Assembly: GCA_016933025.1 (NCBI GenBank)
Contig: JAFGBT010000001.1
Span: 1 to 64,000 of the forward strand
Length of the DNA stretch: 64,000 nucleotides
Source: Spirochaetota bacterium
Lineage (GTDB): Bacteria; Spirochaetota; UBA4802; UBA5550
Reading direction: 5' to 3'
In this document: positions 51,321 through 59,815 of the stretch, piece by piece
Numbering within the stretch: position 1 is the stretch's first letter
Layout of the letters: each line of letters starts with the position of its first letter
The notes under the pieces: generated by a model
What the model was told of the DNA's origin: nothing
Databases searched by the model: none
Seen by the model: the letters and a program-made list of their open reading frames with translations, nothing else
Translations under genes and position numbers: made by a program

Positions 51321-53074
51321 TTCCGTTCTTCTGTCTGTCGGCTTTTTTCGCCATCTTCATGGACGTCGGCCTGCCGGAGCGTCCGGTCGATATTCTTGAA
51401 ATGATCATATGCCCTGTTCTTCAATTCATATATGATTTCGGTCACCCTGATCCCCTGGGGGCAGTGTTCCTGGCACTGGTAACAAGTTGTGCAGTCCCAG
51501 ACCATCCGCGAGCCCATGGCCAGATTGTTCAGGCCGAGCCGTAGAAGATTCATGATTTTCTGCGGAGTGATGTCGACCGCCTCCTCCGGGTCGGTCCGCG
51601 CCGCGACGACGGGACAGACATTGGTACAGGTCTGGCATTGTATGCACGGAGCGAAGACATCTGAATCGTCGGTCAAGTTATAGTATTTGCCCTTGATGGT
51701 ATCAATCTCCTTCCAGGAGGACTCGTGTTTAAGCATCAGGTCCGACCATTCGGACGCCCTGAAGTCTTTTATCCATTCATGGGGCGAAGGATGCCCTTTC
51801 TCGGAGAGCAATTCGCGCGACGCATTCCACTGGTCCTGAAGATTGATGCCGGCAGGACATACTTCAGTGCAGCGGAAACACGAGGTGCATATGAACGCTC
51901 CCTCTGATATTGAGCGTATATCCTCCGGCACCTCTTTTTTTGCGGACAGAGCCCTGACATCACGCAATTTTTCCATCGGCAGGATGTGCCTGTTCCCCAT
52001 CATGCGATATACAGGCTCTACCGAGCAGTGCCTGCTGCACGTCCCGCAGGAGGTACAGGCGTCAAGTTCCATGGCCCGCCGTGGTAGTGCCGCGAACCTG
52101 CCTGTATTTTTTTTGTCGGTAATGCTACTCACCAGAATGGCTATCGGATCAGATATAACATGGAAGAACTTGGTGAACGGAAGCATGGCGAGTCCGAGTA
52201 AGCACGCCAGAACATGTATATAATACAGGATATTGTCCGCGCCCGCCTCCTCCAGCCGGGCAGCGGACGGACGCATCAGCTTAGCCAGCGGCCTTGAGAC
52301 AAATGCTGAACGGGCTGGCGAATGACACGAAGCGCAGCTCTGCTCGTTTACGGCCCGGCCCCTTGCGAGAAGAGTCGGGTTGACCGTATAGTGCCGCGTC
52401 CTGAATGAGGTGCCGTATTCCTCAGACCAGTACGCCTTCAGGGCCTCCTCGTCGCCAGCCGACTCGCCCGCAAAGAAATCATTCATCATCCTGTTGAACA
52501 CGCTCTCGGAAATCATCTTCGCGCTTTCCATCGCAAATCCGGTGATGATTATCACCGAGAGGAGCGCAATCGCGAACCGGTCGGCGCGACGAGTCTCAAG
52601 CATCGGTCCCCGGTGCCGTATGCGCCTGTATACTGCCATGCAGACTCCGGCCAGTACCATGACTCCAAACAGGTTTCTTAAAAACTGGTAAGGATCGAGA
52701 GTCGAGAAATAATCGGAGAAGATTTTTTTCGTCACCAGCTCGTCAAGCGCGTGCATGAGCAATAGAAGTATAAAACCCCAGAAAATACAGATGTGCATGG
52801 CCCATCGTGAAAATCCGGTCCGCAAAATACCGGTCTGGAACGGTATTCCGACTAACAACGCATGTAGGAATCCGAAAATTTTCAGACTTAACAGGGATGC
52901 GGCTCCCTTCAGGACCGCCAGACCCCGCCGTACGGGAGATGGCGCTCCGGCGACGGGCCCGGTTGTTATAAAAAACCACCGGGCCATCCTGAATATAGTG
53001 CCGCATACGCATGCGAAGAGGGCTATATAAAGACATGCATACAGAAATTTCGATCCAAGCAGTGCCGTCGTCAT
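51317..53074 (-). CDS. membrane Hdr/GlpC-like electron-transfer protein with haem-c site
   Basis: A 585-residue protein. Six membrane helices (about 8-28, 62-80, 93-112, 133-151, 168-188 and 284-305) resemble the NarI/HdrE/DsrM-type cytochrome b. The long loop between helices 5 and 6 contains CASCH (about 247-251), a single covalent haem-c motif. After helix 6, four ferredoxin motifs CxxCxxCxxxC start at about Cys340, 396, 477 and 528, all complete. If the [4Fe-4S] part is cytoplasmic, the haem loop is outside, as haem-c attachment requires. I chose the ATG at 53074, which overlaps the glpB stop by one base. It likely carries electrons from GlpAB to the membrane; the haem site in such a protein is unusual. 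Confidence 0.88.
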   Translation of the reverse strand: MTTALLGSKFLYACLYIALFACVCGTIFRMARWFFITTGPVAGAPSPVRRGLAVLKGAASLLSLKIFGFLHALLVGIPFQTGILRTGFSRWAMHICIFWGFILLLLMHALDELVTKKIFSDYFSTLDPYQFLRNLFGVMVLAGVCMAVYRRIRHRGPMLETRRADRFAIALLSVIIITGFAMESAKMISESVFNRMMNDFFAGESAGDEEALKAYWSEEYGTSFRTRHYTVNPTLLARGRAVNEQSCASCHSPARSAFVSRPLAKLMRPSAARLEEAGADNILYYIHVLACLLGLAMLPFTKFFHVISDPIAILVSSITDKKNTGRFAALPRRAMELDACTSCGTCSRHCSVEPVYRMMGNRHILPMEKLRDVRALSAKKEVPEDIRSISEGAFICTSCFRCTEVCPAGINLQDQWNASRELLSEKGHPSPHEWIKDFRASEWSDLMLKHESSWKEIDTIKGKYYNLTDDSDVFAPCIQCQTCTNVCPVVAARTDPEEAVDITPQKIMNLLRLGLNNLAMGSRMVWDCTTCYQCQEHCPQGIRVTEIIYELKNRAYDHFKNIDRTLRQADVHEDGEKSRQTEERK

Positions 53075-54402
53075 CACGCGGTATCCCTGATTGATCTGTC
53101 CATGATGACGCGCATTATTGCGTTGACGGCCGCATATGCCGTTGAGATTGCCACTCCGGAGCCGGATTTCATCCTCATCCAGTCCTGGTGTGCGAGTATC
53201 GATCCTGCCGCGTACAGATTCTCATGGATGACTCTCCCCGTTCCGTCGACAGGCCGGAAGCTGTCATCTACCTCCACGCCGGCGCTGTTTATGGGATGCC
53301 CTGCAGGGTTGAGAAACTGTTCATGATGCCACGCGTGCCTCCCTGACGGTTGTGAAAGTGGAAGATTGAAGAGCGGCTCGTAAATGCCCTTCCGATCGGA
53401 AAGCAGGCCCTTCCCCATGAACCTTCCGGAGGCCAGTATTACCGTCCTCGCCTTTATAAGCTGCGGCTGTTCTTCCCCTCCGATATTCAGCAGAAAATTT
53501 CCGTTTTCAGCGCGCGTGACCGAATCGACCCGTTTGTCTATCAATCGGAGAAGGCCTTTAAGCGGCAATTCCGTATCGAAGATCTCCTTGAGCCTGAACC
53601 CCGGGACCGAGGCGGGCATCATCGGTATTTCGAATACCGGAAGGCCAAGGATCTTTTCCAGATGAGCCTGTATCACCGGTGTTCGCCTGATCCCCAGCAC
53701 TGCCGGGAAGCCGACATACCGGGCATCGCCGATAGCCGGCTTGATCTCAGATGCAAGCGCTATCCTGGTTTCCGAAAGCTCCAGCGCCCGTGCGAGATGC
53801 GCCGCATGGACTTCGTTTCGCTGCTCCATCCCCGGAAAGGGAACCCTGAACGGCCGGATGTCCGGCCAGGTTTCATGGAGTGTCGCCGCTATCTGACGTG
53901 CGCTGAACTCCTTCAGCCCCCTGAAATCCACGATGCAGCATGGAGCGCGCTTTTCAAGGGCCTCGACGCCATGCCACATTGATTCAGGGACGCAATAGCT
54001 GTACTTGACGGTACCCATGGAGGTTATAATCTTTAAATTTCTGTTCCTTTCGCAGCGGAATTTCATCCCCCTGGAGTTCAGGAACGATATAATTTCATCG
54101 AAAGCACTCTGGATCTCATCATTGCTGATCCGGGCGTACGGGTGAAGGGATTCGTCATTTCTCAGCGCGGCAATCGCCTCCCATGGATCGGCCCACATCT
54201 TCTTTTCCTCTATCGGGTATACCGATATCAAATCTAAAAGGCCGCTGGTGAACAGTGTCCCGCCCGCGCTTCCGGCCTGCACAGTGGAAAGCTTGCGGTC
54301 AACCGCAAACAGGGAAGCCGCCATCCCGGCAATGCCCGAACCGATGACCATGACATCAAACACGTGCGCAGGATCGTAATTGTGCGATTTCGGCAGCGCC
54401 AT
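53074..54402 (-). CDS. glpB: anaerobic glycerol-3-phosphate dehydrogenase subunit B
   Basis: A 442-residue flavoprotein subunit. It has the dinucleotide motif VIGSGIAGMAAS (about 19-30), TLFTSGLLDLI and the late segments SGRFMGKGL and AAGSILAHQDWM typical of GlpB. In E. coli GlpB joins GlpA and GlpC to oxidise glycerol-3-phosphate to dihydroxyacetone phosphate under anaerobic conditions. It lies between glpA (18 bases upstream) and the membrane iron-sulfur protein, matching the order glpA-glpB-glpC, with the glpC function apparently split between the two downstream genes. Confidence 0.93.
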   Translation of the reverse strand: MALPKSHNYDPAHVFDVMVIGSGIAGMAASLFAVDRKLSTVQAGSAGGTLFTSGLLDLISVYPIEEKKMWADPWEAIAALRNDESLHPYARISNDEIQSAFDEIISFLNSRGMKFRCERNRNLKIITSMGTVKYSYCVPESMWHGVEALEKRAPCCIVDFRGLKEFSARQIAATLHETWPDIRPFRVPFPGMEQRNEVHAAHLARALELSETRIALASEIKPAIGDARYVGFPAVLGIRRTPVIQAHLEKILGLPVFEIPMMPASVPGFRLKEIFDTELPLKGLLRLIDKRVDSVTRAENGNFLLNIGGEEQPQLIKARTVILASGRFMGKGLLSDRKGIYEPLFNLPLSQPSGRHAWHHEQFLNPAGHPINSAGVEVDDSFRPVDGTGRVIHENLYAAGSILAHQDWMRMKSGSGVAISTAYAAVNAIMRVIMDRSIRDTA

Positions 54403-54420
54403 TTGCTCTCCGAGACTCCC

Positions 54421-55977
54421 TTATTTCAATGTTGTATGCAGCTCTTCATCAAAAAGGCCACAGTGTATCGATTCCATCAGCTCGGCCTGGATAAGCTGAT
54501 CGCCCCACAGGATTGAGTGGATGCCCTTCCATCGTTCCTGGAAAAACTTCCCGATCTCAACCAGCCCCTCTCCCCATGTAAACTCGCCCCGCTCATACAG
54601 GTAGGCCAGAGCTCGCGCCCCGCAGAAGGCTCCCTGGCATGCTCCCTTGCCAAGGCGCGACCGGTGGCCTATATCCGCCAGGCCCGGCCTCTCATTCTTT
54701 GACTTCAGGGAATCAATAATTTCATCGACAACCGTCTTCGTCACCATCTCGCATTCGCAGATCATGATATCGTCAGGTTGGTGTGATCGCATCCATTTCT
54801 TTGGCGATATGCCTGGTTCCGTCCATCGGGAGTCATCAGCAGCCGGAAGCGGGTCGATCGAGGTACGGCATGGCGCAGTTATGCTCATTTTTGAGCATAC
54901 ATTGTCCGCCGTTTTTTCGGCCATGAGCCTGAATGTCGTAAGCTTGCCGCCTGTGATTGTTGTAAGATTTTCAACATTTTCATTTGAATGATCCAGTAGC
55001 GTAAAACCACGGCTCACCGAACGCCCGTCAGAACCGCCGCTCTTCCCGAAGAGGGGACGTACACCGCAATACGCCCGTACGAACCGGCTTCTCTCGAGTA
55101 CCGGAACCATCGCCGATCCCTCACTGATTATCAGGTCGGTCTCTTCAACCGTAGGGTATATGGCATCCGGGTCTTCAACGGGCGTGGAAGTTGTCCCAAT
55201 GATGGAAACCGTGCCTCCAGGCACAAGGATATCGGCGTCAGAGGGCCGTCTCAGACGGTTTACAATGCGATAATTTATCCTGTCATTTGTGACGAGAAGC
55301 GTTCCCTTTGAATATTGCATCTGGATCCCGATGCCGGCAAGCCTGCATACCTGGTCTGCCCACGCGCCCGCGCAGTTGACGACCTGTTCGGCCTCGATCG
55401 AAAATTCCTCGTTCGTGTCGACATTCATCACCCTCGTGTTCCTGATTTTCTTGTCGCGAATGTCGAAACCGGTCACCTTCGTCTTGCGCAGCAGGCGGCT
55501 CCCCATCGACACCGCCTGGCCCATGTTGAGGAGCGTAAGCCTGAAGGGATCAATTGAGGCGTCTTCCACCTTGTAAGCGGCAATGATCTTCGCAGAAAGC
55601 GTCGGTTCGAGGAAACGTGCCTCTTCAGGCGTGATCGATTCGCATGGCACGCCGCACGTGACGCAGAACGAGGGAAAATCAGCGATGAAATTCGAATCGT
55701 CTCCTTCCACCGCGACAAACAGCCCACCGGTATTTTCAACGCACTGGGGCATAAGTTTTTTTATGATGTCACCCTCGAGCTTGCATTCCCGGGCTGCCTC
55801 GGGATCGTTCGACACATAACGACCGCCGCTGTGAAGCAGGCCGTGGTTTCCTCCAGACGCCCCCGAGTTGAGATCGCCCTTCTCCACAAGGATGCTGTCG
55901 ACCCCGCGAAGCGCCAAATCCCGTGCAACGCCCGTTCCGGTCGCACCGCCGCCGATGATAAGTACCTGCGTTTGCAA
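54421..55977 (-). CDS. glpA: anaerobic glycerol-3-phosphate dehydrogenase subunit A
   Basis: Catalytic FAD subunit of anaerobic glycerol-3-phosphate dehydrogenase. The 518-residue protein begins with the FAD-binding LIIGGGATGTGVA (6-18) and SGASGGNHGLLHSGGRY (about 40-56), and ends with a BFD-like [2Fe-2S] domain (ICECEMVT near 435, then GKGACQGAFCGARA). The start is a TTG with GGAGA nine bases upstream. A promoter is likely at 56041-56070. It heads glpA-glpB-membrane FeS protein-hdrB. The glycerol kinase and facilitator genes are not in the window. Confidence 0.94.
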   Translation of the reverse strand: MQTQVLIIGGGATGTGVARDLALRGVDSILVEKGDLNSGASGGNHGLLHSGGRYVSNDPEAARECKLEGDIIKKLMPQCVENTGGLFVAVEGDDSNFIADFPSFCVTCGVPCESITPEEARFLEPTLSAKIIAAYKVEDASIDPFRLTLLNMGQAVSMGSRLLRKTKVTGFDIRDKKIRNTRVMNVDTNEEFSIEAEQVVNCAGAWADQVCRLAGIGIQMQYSKGTLLVTNDRINYRIVNRLRRPSDADILVPGGTVSIIGTTSTPVEDPDAIYPTVEETDLIISEGSAMVPVLERSRFVRAYCGVRPLFGKSGGSDGRSVSRGFTLLDHSNENVENLTTITGGKLTTFRLMAEKTADNVCSKMSITAPCRTSIDPLPAADDSRWTEPGISPKKWMRSHQPDDIMICECEMVTKTVVDEIIDSLKSKNERPGLADIGHRSRLGKGACQGAFCGARALAYLYERGEFTWGEGLVEIGKFFQERWKGIHSILWGDQLIQAELMESIHCGLFDEELHTTLK

Positions 55978-56040
55978 TGCGCGTCTCTCCGCTGAAAGAA
56001 GTGGTTGGCTCTCACTTACCTGGCGAGAATTCCGATGTAG

Positions 56041-56070
56041 ATTTTAACATGTAATGATTTTTTGCAATAA
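56041..56070 (-). promoter_or_regulatory. candidate promoter of glpA
   Basis: On the minus strand TTATTG (56070-56065) and TAAAAT (56046-56041) are 18 bases apart, leaving a leader of about 60 bases. A half-site TTTATATGGAA at 56145-56155 resembles one arm of the dehydratase operator (TTTATATCGAA) but has no matching second arm. Confidence 0.35.
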
Positions 56071-56175
56071 CTTTTTTATGTTGCAGGAACACCACGCGGG
56101 TGGAATTTTCAATGTGCTCATGCATCCCTTTTACTGCCTTCGTCTTTATATGGAATGTTGAGTTGCTCTGTACAG

Positions 56176-56976
56176 CTACTTTGGGGCGTTCAATTTTCTT
56201 CCTGCAAAAACGGCCGCACCCAGAGCGCCGATGATCTGCGGGTCAACAGTAAGCGCGGTCACTTCCATGGCGAGTATTTTTGCAAGGGCCTTGATAAGCC
56301 CCCTGTTTTTCGCGCACCCGCCGGTAACGGTCACCAGCGGTCTGACGCCAATCCTTTTGAGAAGCGTGAAGCATCGTTTGGCCACAGCCGCCTGTATCCC
56401 TGCGGCAATTTCGTCAGGGGGGTTTCGTTTCGCAAGAAGGCTCACCACCTCTGTTTCCGCGAATACGCTGCACTGCGCCGTGACCGGAATCACCTTTTTT
56501 GCCTTCAGCGACAGGTCCGAGAATTGATCGAGTTCCATCCTGAAAATCCGGCTCATTGCCTCGAGGAAGCGCCCCGTGCCGGCCGCGCACTTGTCGTTCA
56601 TGGCGAATTCCAGCACCGACCCGTCGCTGTTCAGGGAAATCCCCTTCACATCCTGGCCGCCGATATCAACGATTGTTTTTATCTCACTGTTGCAGTGGTG
56701 GGCTCCGATAGCATGGCAGCTTATTTCCGATATGTTTTCATCTGCGAACGGGACCTCGTTCCGCCCGTACCCGGTGCCGATAAGGTAATCCAGGTTCTTA
56801 TAGCCGCCCAGTTCCGGGACCGTCCCGCATGCCTCCTCCAGGGCACGAACGGCCGTCTCCTCCGGATCGATCTCGCTCGGGACAATGGCGGACGCCACGA
56901 TCCCGCTGTCACACATGATGACCGCCTTCCCGGTAGTAGAACCGACATCGCATCCGCCGTAATACTTATTTTCCAT
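56176..56976 (-). CDS. CoA-substrate-specific enzyme activase (HgdC/BadG-type)
   Basis: A 266-residue ATPase of the ASKHA fold that drives low-potential electrons into 2-hydroxyacyl-CoA dehydratases or benzoyl-CoA reductases. The N-terminal GCDVGSTTGKAV phosphate loop (8-19), IGGQD (105-109) and the two Cys that hold the bridging [4Fe-4S] cluster of the homodimer (Cys130 in NDKCAAGTG and Cys169 in TAQCSVF) are all present, so it should be active. GAGGG lies before the ATG. It follows the two dehydratase-type subunits (78 bases) in the same direction and is clearly their activator. No dedicated ferredoxin gene is adjacent. Confidence 0.94.
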   Translation of the reverse strand: MENKYYGGCDVGSTTGKAVIMCDSGIVASAIVPSEIDPEETAVRALEEACGTVPELGGYKNLDYLIGTGYGRNEVPFADENISEISCHAIGAHHCNSEIKTIVDIGGQDVKGISLNSDGSVLEFAMNDKCAAGTGRFLEAMSRIFRMELDQFSDLSLKAKKVIPVTAQCSVFAETEVVSLLAKRNPPDEIAAGIQAAVAKRCFTLLKRIGVRPLVTVTGGCAKNRGLIKALAKILAMEVTALTVDPQIIGALGAAVFAGRKLNAPK

Positions 56977-57054
56977 TGCACCCTCTTGCTTTTATTGTTA
57001 CGGCGCCGTACAATCCGCCATCGTTAACATCCATTGCATGCATGACAGTAAAAA

Positions 57055-58449
57055 TCATTCGAATTTTTCAGCCTTCATCACGTTATCCATGAAATACTCA
57101 ATCTGGCTGATCATTCCCTCGTGCGTCACGATCCTCGGGTCCGACAGATCATATTCCAGTATCAGGAGCGGGATGCCGGCCGCCCTGCACTTTTCCCTGA
57201 GCACTCCATTGAGCGCCGCCGTGTTCTTGCAACCGACATGGCCGGCGACCCATACCATGTCAAGATCGAAATGCTTGTACAGCCGGAAGATGTCGTCCAG
57301 ATAATTTTCCGCCGGCCCGCGAGTGTGCCGCGCCATGGGGCCCTGCATGATCATAGTACCGAGTCCCCTGAGCATGGTATCCGGCGTCGAGGTATCGATC
57401 ATCGGCACCCTGTTATACGTCATACTGTCGATTATGAGCGTCACCCCATAGGTACGCTCGATCCAGTTGAATATCTCCAAAAAATGAAGGAACGGCGGGT
57501 TCCACAGGACCGCGCGATATTTTTCGTTTTTAACTGCCGGTATGTTGCGTTCGAGGTTGTTTTGAGCCAGTTCTACCAGTCTTCTGAACACCCCGGTCGA
57601 TTCTTTCACGCCGCCGCTCATGTTGAAGTGCCAGAGATGGCCGAGATATACCGCCTCTGCGGCAAGTGGGGCCGGCTTTGTCCTCAGCATCTCCCAGAGT
57701 TCCAGCTCGTATTCCGTCATGCGGTTCCGTTCCTCGCATATCTCCCGCAGCCTGTCCCAATCCATACGTCCCGGCGTGTTTTTCTCGAGCCATGCGATCA
57801 TTTCTCTGAGGTCGTTTGCGAAATACTCCTCAGCGCGCTTGCTGTAAAAATTGAACGGTACGTCGAGGCGGTAAACGGGGACCTTGAGCTCACGCTCCAT
57901 GAGCGCATAAGATGTCATCCCGCCGTCACACGGGAGGTTGGATGTGACGATCGCCAGCGCCGGCGGCATTTCGCCCCTGAGGGTAAGGCCCATGGTGCTC
58001 TTGGGAAGGCTGCATATATCGGGGGGAATACCCTCGTTCTCGCTGGCGTCGATGTATTCCTCCATCGCACGCTGATCAAGCATCGGCAGCAGAATGCCGA
58101 GCACCTCGGCATTCCATGTCTTGAGGCCCATGGCGCGCGCGATCTCTGGCGGAACCATGTCCTCATTTATTATCAGCCGATCGTTATACGTGAAGATATC
58201 TGTCAAAATATCTGCGATGCTGCATACGACCGAATACTGTATCATACAGACAGCTTCAAGAAATGCCCCGGTTCTACCTGTGGCGAGCCGTCCCATCAGA
58301 CCGGCCACCTTTAGAAGATGCCTGAGCCATGGATATCGTATAAGTTCCCGAACCATATTAAAGGGACCGTGCCTGAGGCCCATCAAGGCGATTCTCAGAT
58401 ACGAGAGAATCCAGAATTTCGCAAAGATGTAACGATCCCTTATCTTCAA
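57055..58449 (-). CDS. 2-hydroxyacyl-CoA dehydratase/BCR-like subunit, long form
   Basis: A 464-residue subunit of the HgdAB/BcrBC family (2-hydroxyglutaryl-CoA dehydratase D). Likely cluster ligands are Cys146 (PPDICSLPK), Cys174 (NLPCDGG) and Cys406 (GHVGCKN). Its first 90 residues are an extra hydrophobic/basic extension not usual in the family. The start is a TTG with GGGGG about 9 bases upstream; a later Met (residue 23) is possible. It follows the shorter subunit by 23 bases. The pair should form the alpha-beta heterodimer that accepts an electron from the activase. The CoA thioester it acts on cannot be told from the sequence. Confidence 0.88.
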   Translation of the reverse strand: MKIRDRYIFAKFWILSYLRIALMGLRHGPFNMVRELIRYPWLRHLLKVAGLMGRLATGRTGAFLEAVCMIQYSVVCSIADILTDIFTYNDRLIINEDMVPPEIARAMGLKTWNAEVLGILLPMLDQRAMEEYIDASENEGIPPDICSLPKSTMGLTLRGEMPPALAIVTSNLPCDGGMTSYALMERELKVPVYRLDVPFNFYSKRAEEYFANDLREMIAWLEKNTPGRMDWDRLREICEERNRMTEYELELWEMLRTKPAPLAAEAVYLGHLWHFNMSGGVKESTGVFRRLVELAQNNLERNIPAVKNEKYRAVLWNPPFLHFLEIFNWIERTYGVTLIIDSMTYNRVPMIDTSTPDTMLRGLGTMIMQGPMARHTRGPAENYLDDIFRLYKHFDLDMVWVAGHVGCKNTAALNGVLREKCRAAGIPLLILEYDLSDPRIVTHEGMISQIEYFMDNVMKAEKFE

Positions 58450-58472
58450 TTCAAAACGCCCCCTGCCATGAG

Positions 58473-59603
58473 CTATTTCCCCATGCTCTCAAGAAAAGCC
58501 TGAACCCTCGTCCTTATCTGGCCCTCGCCGCTCAGGCGATATTCTCGCTCAAGCTTGAGCACCGGTATTCCGGCATCCCGGATCGCCGAGACGAGCGGGC
58601 TTGACTCAACCCCCCAGATATCGCAAAATTTCACGAATTCAATAATCACACCGTCGACCCTGTAGTCCCGGAAGACATCAATTATTGCCTGCACCCTTGA
58701 TTCAAAATCGGCCATCATGCGGGGGCATATTGTCTTTTTGAATGTGTGTTCAGCGATTGTCCTGATCGGGTCACCTTTCATTTCGATAGGTTCGAGCCCC
58801 GGGATTGAGCCGGTGCAGAACCTGTCCGCAACGACAACACCTCCCTGCGACTCCACGACCTTGATGTACTCCGGGTCGTCCAGCTCCCCGCCGACCATCA
58901 TGAGGCGCGCCCGGTACGACCCGCCTTCCCGCTGACGTAATTCGTCAAGGGTCTCCCTTATATGCGGAATTATCATATGCATCGGTGAGACCTGCGCCGC
59001 GGTCAGTATACGGTGGAATTCAGTCCCGGTAATGGGCGGCGGATCAATCTTCCTCAGCTCGTGGATCGATGATAGCAGTGCTGTAAAATCATTACGCTCT
59101 CGTATTGCGGCCGATACAGCCGCATCTGACATGTCTGCTTCAAACTGCTTTGACAGACGGTCGGCAAGGTCCTGTATTTCATCGGTATACCAGGCAAGAC
59201 CGGCCTCGTTGATTTTATGTGGCACGTCGAGTATATGGGCAAAGGCCGGCTTCTTTATGTATACCAGGTTGTCGTAGAGCCTGCGCATGTGGTCGCACGA
59301 GGCGGCAAAAACCCATCCCCGTAGGAAATCGTACCGGTCATCAAGGGCAAATTCGAGTATGCTTCTGGTGTAAGAGCAGATCACGCTGGACAGATAGTTA
59401 TCGGCAATCTCTGTGCCGGCAATCCCGGGGGCCCTCATCCTTACCGGAACGAGCCTGTCAACGCTCAGCAGGACCTCCGGCACGTAACTGCAGGTATACC
59501 CGATAGGAATTTTTCCTTCATCAATATCCTGTTCCAGGAGGCGATTTTCTGGGCTGGCGATGACTTCATCGAAAATCTCGGCAATTTTTGACTGATTTAT
59601 CAT
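58473..59603 (-). CDS. 2-hydroxyacyl-CoA dehydratase/BCR-like subunit, short form
   Basis: A 376-residue subunit of the same family. Conserved Cys occur at 38 (GYTCSYVPEV), 76 (SSVICSYTR) and 103 (AASCDHMRR), the pattern of the HgdB-like chain, with further Cys in DRFCTGS and VKFCDIWG. The length is standard. It is the first gene of the operon, transcribed from the promoter at 59674-59702, and a strong palindromic operator lies just upstream (59648-59671), so expression is probably switched by a repressor. The reaction may be syn-dehydration of a 2-hydroxyacyl-CoA or reduction of an aromatic or double-cubane-type substrate; the sequence does not decide. Confidence 0.9.
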   Translation of the reverse strand: MINQSKIAEIFDEVIASPENRLLEQDIDEGKIPIGYTCSYVPEVLLSVDRLVPVRMRAPGIAGTEIADNYLSSVICSYTRSILEFALDDRYDFLRGWVFAASCDHMRRLYDNLVYIKKPAFAHILDVPHKINEAGLAWYTDEIQDLADRLSKQFEADMSDAAVSAAIRERNDFTALLSSIHELRKIDPPPITGTEFHRILTAAQVSPMHMIIPHIRETLDELRQREGGSYRARLMMVGGELDDPEYIKVVESQGGVVVADRFCTGSIPGLEPIEMKGDPIRTIAEHTFKKTICPRMMADFESRVQAIIDVFRDYRVDGVIIEFVKFCDIWGVESSPLVSAIRDAGIPVLKLEREYRLSGEGQIRTRVQAFLESMGK

Positions 59604-59647
59604 TAGACTACATTTATTTTTGATAAACCATACGTGATCAGGATTTA

Positions 59648-59671
59648 TTTATATCGAACATTCGATATAAA
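59648..59671. promoter_or_regulatory. 24-bp palindromic operator of the dehydratase operon
   Basis: Two perfect 11-base arms, TTTATATCGAA and TTCGATATAAA, flank a CA centre. On the minus strand the palindrome begins two bases after the -10 box of the promoter at 59674-59702 and covers the predicted start site, the classical position of a repressor site. Arm length and symmetry suit a TetR-, MarR- or ArsR-type dimer; the regulator gene is not in the window. Confidence 0.75.
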
Positions 59672-59673
59672 AC

Positions 59674-59702
59674 AATTTAACCATCCAGACGGTTTATGTC
59701 AA
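59674..59702 (-). promoter_or_regulatory. sigma-70 promoter of the dehydratase operon
   Basis: On the minus strand a perfect TTGACA (59702-59697) and TAAATT (59679-59674) are separated by exactly 17 bases. The predicted start lies within the palindrome, about 65 bases before the first gene's ATG. Confidence 0.7.
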
Positions 59703-59773
59703 CAATTTTTTTGCCTTCATGATTCCCGGATACAAGACCGTATTATCTTTGACAGCAGAGATTTAGAATGCTC

Positions 59774-59782
59774 TGGTATTAT
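59774..59782 (+). promoter_or_regulatory. candidate extended -10 promoter of yjbQ
   Basis: TGG plus TATTAT forms an extended -10 element about 34 bases before the yjbQ ATG. A perfect TTGACA at 59749 lies too far away (22 bases) to be a normal -35 partner. Confidence 0.35.
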
Positions 59783-59815
59783 ACAAATATTTAATTGCTG
59801 GAGGCTTCTTCAGAG

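Noticed and set aside
56145..56163. Second copy of the dehydratase operator near glpA
   Set aside because: Only one arm matches (TTTATATGGAA); the second arm is absent.
56155..57027. 290-codon open frame antisense to the activase gene
   Set aside because: It is opposite a gene with intact ASKHA and Cys motifs and shows no motif of its own.
57121..58314. 397-codon open frame antisense to the long dehydratase subunit
   Set aside because: It lies wholly opposite a well-supported gene, has no recognisable motif and an unnatural composition rich in His/Arg/Pro; it is a shadow frame.
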